A stretch of DNA of 64,000 nt from positions 1,860,001 to 1,924,000 of the forward strand of contig NZ_CP010897.2 of assembly GCF_000934605.2 (NCBI RefSeq). Direction: 5' to 3'. Source of the stretch: Pandoraea vervacti (GTDB taxonomy: Bacteria > Pseudomonadota > Gammaproteobacteria > Burkholderiales > Burkholderiaceae). A program made the translations under genes and the position numbers. A model generated the notes under the pieces. That model searched no databases. It was not told where the DNA came from and saw nothing but the letters and a program-made list of their open reading frames with translations. Of this stretch, positions 59,782-64,000 are shown one piece after another (position 1 is the first letter of the stretch; every line of letters starts with the position of its first letter).

Positions 59782-61713
59782 ATGGCCTTGTATTCCATCA
59801 CGGGCGCCCAACTGGCGTTCGGTCATCTGGCATTGCTCGACAATGCCGATTTTTCGCTCGAAGCTGGTGAGCGCGTCGGGCTTATCGGCCGTAATGGCGC
59901 CGGCAAGTCCTCGTTGCTCAAGATCGTGGCGGGCCTTACGTCCCCCGACGATGGTCTCGTGGCGCGTCAGGCGGGCTTGCACACGGTGTACGTGCCGCAG
60001 GAACCCGTATTCGATCCCGAGCAGTCGGTGTTTGACGTCGTGGCATCGGGTCTCGGCGACGCGCACGGGCTGCTCTCCGAATACGACCACACGGCGCAGG
60101 CGCTGTCCGTTGCCCCCGAGGGGCCGGAGCACGACGCGTTGCTGGCGCGCCTGAATACGCTCCAGTCGTCGCTCGACGCCGCCGATGCGTGGCAACTCAA
60201 GACTCGCGTCGAGACGACGATCGCCCAGCTCGGTCTCGATGGACATGCGCGCGTCGGTGCGTTGTCCGGCGGGATGCAAAAACGTGTTTCGCTTGCACAG
60301 GCGTGGGTCGCCAAGCCCGATGTGCTGCTGCTCGATGAGCCGACCAATCACCTCGATTTCGACGCCATCCGCTGGCTCGAAGAGTTGCTCATCAACTATC
60401 GCGGTGCACTGCTCTTCATCACGCACGACCGGAGCTTCCTCGACCGCGTGGCCACCCGCATCGTCGAGCTCGACCGCGGCCGCCTGCTCTCGTACCCGGG
60501 CAATTTCACGCAGTATCAGGAACGCAAGGCCGAACAGCTGGAAATCGAGCGCGTGGAGAACGCGAAGTTCGACAAGTTGCTCGCGCAGGAAGAAGTGTGG
60601 ATTCGAAAAGGCGTCGAGGCGCGCCGCACGCGCAGCGTGTCCCGTATCGAGCGTCTGAAGACGATGCGCAACGAGCGTGCCGAGCGTCGTGAGCAGCAAG
60701 GCAATGTGCGCATGGACGTGGCGCAGGCCGAGAAGTCCGGCAAGATCGTCGCAGAGCTAATCAATGTAACGAAGGCGTATGGCGGACGCACCATCGTGCG
60801 CGACTTCTCCGCAACGCTCATGCGTGGCGACAAGGTCGGCCTGGTCGGACCGAACGGTGTGGGCAAGACGACCATGCTCAAGCTGATTCTCGGTGAGATC
60901 CAGCCCGACAGCGGTCAGATTCGTGTTGGTACGAACCTGCAGGTCGCGTACTTCGATCAGATGCGTGCGCAACTCGATCCCGAGCGCAACCTGCTCGACA
61001 CCATTAGCCCGGGCAGCGACTGGATCGAGATCAACGGCACGCGCAAGCACGTGATGAGCTATCTCGGCGACTTTCTCTTTTCACCGGAGCGGGCGCGCTC
61101 GCCGGTGAAGTCGCTCTCCGGCGGCGAGCGCAACCGGCTGTTGCTCGCGCGCTTGTTTGCGCGGCCCGCCAACGTGCTGGTGCTCGACGAACCAACCAAC
61201 GACCTCGACATCCCGACGCTCGAACTGCTCGAAGAATTGCTGGAGGAGTACAACGGCACCGTGTTCCTCGTGAGCCACGACCGTACGTTCCTCGACAACG
61301 TGGTGACCTCGGTCATTGCGGCCGAGGGCGACGGAAACTGGCGCGAGTACGTGGGCGGTTTCACCGATTGGCAGGTGCAGAGCGAGCGATCGGCCGCCCT
61401 TGCGGCGCAACGTGCGCCGGCCGAGGAGGCCGTCAAGGAAACGGCCAGTGCACCGAAGCGCGGCACGAACCGCACCGTGAAGCTCAGTTACAAGGAGCAG
61501 CGCGAACTCGATGGGCTGCCGGCGCGTATCGCTGCGCTGGAAAACGAGCAGAAGGAGGCCGCCGCGAAGATCGAGGACGGGGCAATCTTTGTGAAAGATC
61601 CGGCAGCGGGGGCGGCATTGTCCGAACGTTTCGAGGCGATTGAACTGGAGTTGCTCGAAGCGCTCGAACGCTGGGAAGTGCTCGAAGCCAAGCAGCGCGG
61701 CGAGAGCACCTGA
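59782..61713 (+). CDS. uup: ABC-F ATPase (Uup-like)
   Basis: A 643-residue soluble protein with two ABC domains and no membrane helices. Walker A1 is G-R-N-G-A-G-K-S-S at 36-44 and Walker A2 is G-P-N-G-V-G-K-T-T. The signatures L-S-G-G-M-Q-K-R and L-S-G-G-E-R-N-R are present, and an arm region lies between the domains. A C-terminal coiled-coil (E-L-D-G-L-P-A-R-I-A-A-L-E-N-E-Q-K) identifies the Uup type. The family acts on ribosomes and on branched DNA. It ends in the 12-bp array at 61715. Confidence 0.92.
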   Translation: MALYSITGAQLAFGHLALLDNADFSLEAGERVGLIGRNGAGKSSLLKIVAGLTSPDDGLVARQAGLHTVYVPQEPVFDPEQSVFDVVASGLGDAHGLLSEYDHTAQALSVAPEGPEHDALLARLNTLQSSLDAADAWQLKTRVETTIAQLGLDGHARVGALSGGMQKRVSLAQAWVAKPDVLLLDEPTNHLDFDAIRWLEELLINYRGALLFITHDRSFLDRVATRIVELDRGRLLSYPGNFTQYQERKAEQLEIERVENAKFDKLLAQEEVWIRKGVEARRTRSVSRIERLKTMRNERAERREQQGNVRMDVAQAEKSGKIVAELINVTKAYGGRTIVRDFSATLMRGDKVGLVGPNGVGKTTMLKLILGEIQPDSGQIRVGTNLQVAYFDQMRAQLDPERNLLDTISPGSDWIEINGTRKHVMSYLGDFLFSPERARSPVKSLSGGERNRLLLARLFARPANVLVLDEPTNDLDIPTLELLEELLEEYNGTVFLVSHDRTFLDNVVTSVIAAEGDGNWREYVGGFTDWQVQSERSAALAAQRAPAEEAVKETASAPKRGTNRTVKLSYKEQRELDGLPARIAALENEQKEAAAKIEDGAIFVKDPAAGAALSERFEAIELELLEALERWEVLEAKQRGEST

Positions 61714-61714
61714 G

Positions 61715-61762
61715 GGAGCAGGTAAGGGAGCAAGTAAGGGAGCAGGTAAGGAAGTACGTCAG
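61715..61762. repeat. 12-bp tandem array, 3-4 units, right after the uup stop codon
   Basis: Units: GGAGCAGGTAAG, GGAGCAAGTAAG, GGAGCAGGTAAG and a diverged GAAGTACGTCAG. The stop TGA ends two bases before the first unit. Confidence 0.85.
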
Positions 61763-62117
61763 TTCGCCTCGCGAGTTCGCACAGTATCGGCGGCCGGCTT
61801 TCCGGCCGCATTTCGTTGGAAGCGAGTGGGAAGCGAGTTCTAAGCGGGCGAACACGAGTTCGACGCGATGTGGCGCTCGGCGATGTCTCTGGACCGCATC
61901 GCGAGTGACAGTACAATAGGCCGCGATTCATCGGATGCGACGTGCTTGCCGGACACCGCTCCGGCGCCGTGCGCCCCCTGAGTGCCCATTATCTGGGCGC
62001 CGCAACACAAGTCGTTGATCCGGCGTCACTTTTGTCATGTGTTAATGGGTTTTCCCCGTGGTTGTCCACAGGAAATGTGGATAATCGGCGGGCGTGGAAC
62101 CCCAATTCAGTCACGCT
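61763..62117. other. 355-bp gap upstream of parE
   Basis: It carries an inverted pair of DnaA boxes near parE (62062-62084). No gene is supported; the parE promoter is expected here. Confidence 0.5.
62062..62084. promoter_or_regulatory. Inverted pair of DnaA boxes: TTGTCCACA-N5-TGTGGATAA
   Basis: The second box is an exact reverse complement of the high-affinity DnaA consensus TTATCCACA. The first differs from it by one base. The 23-bp dyad lies 33 bp before the parE start codon, a position suited to replication-linked control. Direct binding is inferred. Confidence 0.55.
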
Positions 62118-64000
62118 ATGTCGAAAAAAAATTCGCCTGCCCAATACAGCGAAGCCTCCATCAAGGTGCTCAAGGGCCTTGAGCCGGTCAAGCAGCGTCC
62201 GGGCATGTACACCCGCACCGAAAACCCGCTGCACATCATTCAGGAAGTGATCGACAACGCGTCGGACGAAGCGTTGGGCGGTTACGGCAAACAGATCCTC
62301 GTCACGCTGAACAAGGACGGTTCGGTGAGCGTCGAGGACGACGGCCGCGGCATTCCGGTCGGCATTCACCCGGAAGAAGGGGTGCCGGTCGTCGAAATCG
62401 TATTCACGCGTCTGCACGCCGGCGGGAAGTTCGACAAGGCGGCTGGGGGCGCCTACACGTTCTCCGGCGGCCTGCACGGGGTCGGCGTGTCGGTGACGAA
62501 CGCGCTGGCAACGCGTCTGGCCGTGACGGTCTGGCGTGATGGGCAAGTCTCCGAGCTCGAGTTCGCCGACGGCGGCAACGTCAATGTGGCGCTGCATTCG
62601 CGTGCGGCGCAACGCGGCGAGAAAAAGAGCGGCACGCGCGTGACCGTCTGGCCGGATGCGAAGTACTTCGATAGCCCCGCGTTGCCGTTGGGCGAACTGC
62701 AACGCTTGCTGCGCTCGAAGGCCGTGTTGCTGCCGGGCGTGCGTGTGACGTTGCGCCAGGAAAAGAACGGCGAAGAGCAAACGTGGTTCTACGAGCATGG
62801 GCTGCGGGGTTATCTCGTCGAATCACTGGGCGGTGCCGAGCCGCTCATTCCGTTGTTCGAAGGCGAACGTTTTGCCGACGGCAGCGAAGACAGCTTCGCC
62901 GAGGGCGAGGGGGCAGCGTGGGTCGTGGCATGGACGGAAGACGGCGCACAGGTGCGCGAATCGTACGTCAACCTGATTCCCACGCCCGCGGGCGGCACGC
63001 ACGAGTCGGGCTTGCGCGAAGGGCTGTTTCAGGCGGTTCGCGGTTTCATCGAGCTCCACAATCTTCAGCCGAAGGGCGTGAAGCTGCTGCCCGAAGACGT
63101 GTTTTCCCGCGTGTCGTTCGTGCTCTCGGCCAAGGTGCTCGATCCGCAGTTCCAGGGGCAGATCAAGGAGCGCCTGAACAGCCGGGACGCCGTGCGTCTG
63201 GTCTCGTCGTTCACGCGTCCCGCGCTCGAACTGTGGCTCAATCATCACGTCGAGCACGGCAAGAAGCTGGCTGAACTCGTGATTCGGCAGGCGCAGGCGC
63301 GCACGCGTGCCGGCCAGAAAATCGAGAAGAAGAAGAGTTCCGGCGTGGCCGTGTTGCCGGGCAAGCTGACCGACTGCGAAACCGAAGACATTACGCGTAA
63401 CGAACTGTTCCTGGTCGAGGGCGACTCGGCAGGCGGTTCGGCGAAGATGGGGCGTGACAAGGAATTCCAGGCAATCTTGCCGTTGCGCGGGAAGGTCCTG
63501 AACACCTGGGAGACCGAGCGCGATCGTCTGTTCGCCAATAACGAAGTTCACGACATTGCGGTCGCGATCGGTGTGGATCCCCATGGCGCGAACGATACGC
63601 CCGATCTGTCGAATCTGCGTTACGGCAAGATCTGTATCCTCTCCGACGCCGATGTGGATGGCTCGCACATTCAGGTGTTGCTGCTCACGCTGTTCTTCCG
63701 CCATTTCCCACAGTTGATCGCGAAAGGCCACGTCTATGTGGCGCGTCCGCCGCTGTACCGTGTCGACGCACCGGCGCGCGGCAAGAAGCCGGCACAAAAG
63801 CTGTACGCGCTGGACGAAGGCGAGCTCGAAGCGATTCTCGACAAGCTTCGCAAGGATGGCGTACGGGAAACGGCATGGTCCATCAGCCGCTTCAAGGGGC
63901 TGGGCGAGATGAGCGCCGAGCAGTTGTGGGAGACGACCATGAACCCGGATACGCGTCGTTTGAGCCCCGTATCGCTCGGCCAGCTTGATTTCGATGCAAC
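62118..64000 (+). CDS. parE: DNA topoisomerase IV subunit B, 5' part (cut by window edge)
   Basis: An open frame of 627 codons runs from the ATG at 62118 to the window edge. The GHKL ATPase shows E-V-I-D-N-A-S-D-E-A-L-G-G-Y-G, D-D-G-R-G-I-P and G-G-L-H-G-V-G-V-S. The TOPRIM domain has L-V-E-G-D-S-A-G-G-S-A-K and D-A-D-V-D-G-S-H-I. The V-L-K-G-L-E-P-V-K-Q-R-P-G-M-Y start is ParE rather than GyrB. The protein decatenates chromosomes with ParC. Only the last few dozen codons should be missing. Confidence 0.95.
   Translation, partial: MSKKNSPAQYSEASIKVLKGLEPVKQRPGMYTRTENPLHIIQEVIDNASDEALGGYGKQILVTLNKDGSVSVEDDGRGIPVGIHPEEGVPVVEIVFTRLHAGGKFDKAAGGAYTFSGGLHGVGVSVTNALATRLAVTVWRDGQVSELEFADGGNVNVALHSRAAQRGEKKSGTRVTVWPDAKYFDSPALPLGELQRLLRSKAVLLPGVRVTLRQEKNGEEQTWFYEHGLRGYLVESLGGAEPLIPLFEGERFADGSEDSFAEGEGAAWVVAWTEDGAQVRESYVNLIPTPAGGTHESGLREGLFQAVRGFIELHNLQPKGVKLLPEDVFSRVSFVLSAKVLDPQFQGQIKERLNSRDAVRLVSSFTRPALELWLNHHVEHGKKLAELVIRQAQARTRAGQKIEKKKSSGVAVLPGKLTDCETEDITRNELFLVEGDSAGGSAKMGRDKEFQAILPLRGKVLNTWETERDRLFANNEVHDIAVAIGVDPHGANDTPDLSNLRYGKICILSDADVDGSHIQVLLLTLFFRHFPQLIAKGHVYVARPPLYRVDAPARGKKPAQKLYALDEGELEAILDKLRKDGVRETAWSISRFKGLGEMSAEQLWETTMNPDTRRLSPVSLGQLDFDA

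Overview
The window is a stretch of bacterial chromosome with high GC and dense coding on both strands. Gene content and order (rpsP-rimM-trmD-rplS, a rsgA/M48/orn/mogA/darP/pmbA block, a liv branched-chain amino acid operon, thyA-folA, glnS and parE) point to a betaproteobacterium of the Burkholderiaceae. Pandoraea or a close relative is my best guess from protein flavour, but the sequence alone does not prove the genus. I see no tRNA, rRNA, CRISPR array, insertion sequence or prophage. One stable RNA gene, ssrA (tmRNA), is present. Both ends cut genes: an MFS transporter at the left and parE at the right.

Layout. 1-4.7 kb: MFS transporter (partial), a LysR regulator divergent from a LysE-type exporter with a perfect inverted repeat between them, a secreted Ntn hydrolase, a HAD phosphatase and a YkvA-like membrane protein. 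4.9-10.9 kb (minus): ssrA, a giant AsmA/DUF748 envelope protein, gph and ubiG. 11.2-14.4 kb: an amino acid catabolic island of ald and dadA with a divergent Lrp-family regulator. 14.5-19.4 kb (minus): a radical SAM protein behind a near-perfect LexA box, then a lipoprotein/TM2/DUF2520 operon and a PQQ-type sugar dehydrogenase. 19.6-24 kb (plus): the ribosomal and tRNA-modification operon, a Nudix CoA pyrophosphatase and a CobD-like membrane protein. 24-29.8 kb: rsgA and a Ste24-like protease, orn, mogA and darP, pmbA. 30-34.8 kb: livJ-H-M-G-F with a strong terminator.

34.9-41.2 kb: a MASE4-GGDEF diguanylate cyclase, thyA-folA, and a Fe3+-type ABC ATPase and permease that are divergently transcribed and lack a binding protein. 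41.8-48.6 kb is the most unusual gene set: a LysR regulator, an orphan periplasmic binding protein, an aconitase-family protein with small and large domains fused in swapped order, a family III CoA-transferase, and a second CaiB-like protein carrying alpha-methylacyl-CoA racemase residues. I infer an uncharacterised pathway for a hydroxylated, possibly methyl-branched, carboxylic acid. 48.8-55.2 kb: a lipoprotein, dinB with its own LexA box, MgtC, another lipoprotein, photolyase, a terminator-ended stretch that may encode a small RNA, and a urea transporter. 55.5-64 kb: glnS, small membrane proteins, a 77-residue orphan, a GNAT acetyltransferase, an ABC-F ATPase, and parE behind a pair of inverted DnaA boxes.

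A recurring feature is a set of short tandem arrays with a 12- or 13-bp period. They lie just after stop codons or in gene gaps at 36.35, 37.77, 39.17, 48.69, 53.92 and 61.72 kb. Their base sequences are unrelated but the period is shared.
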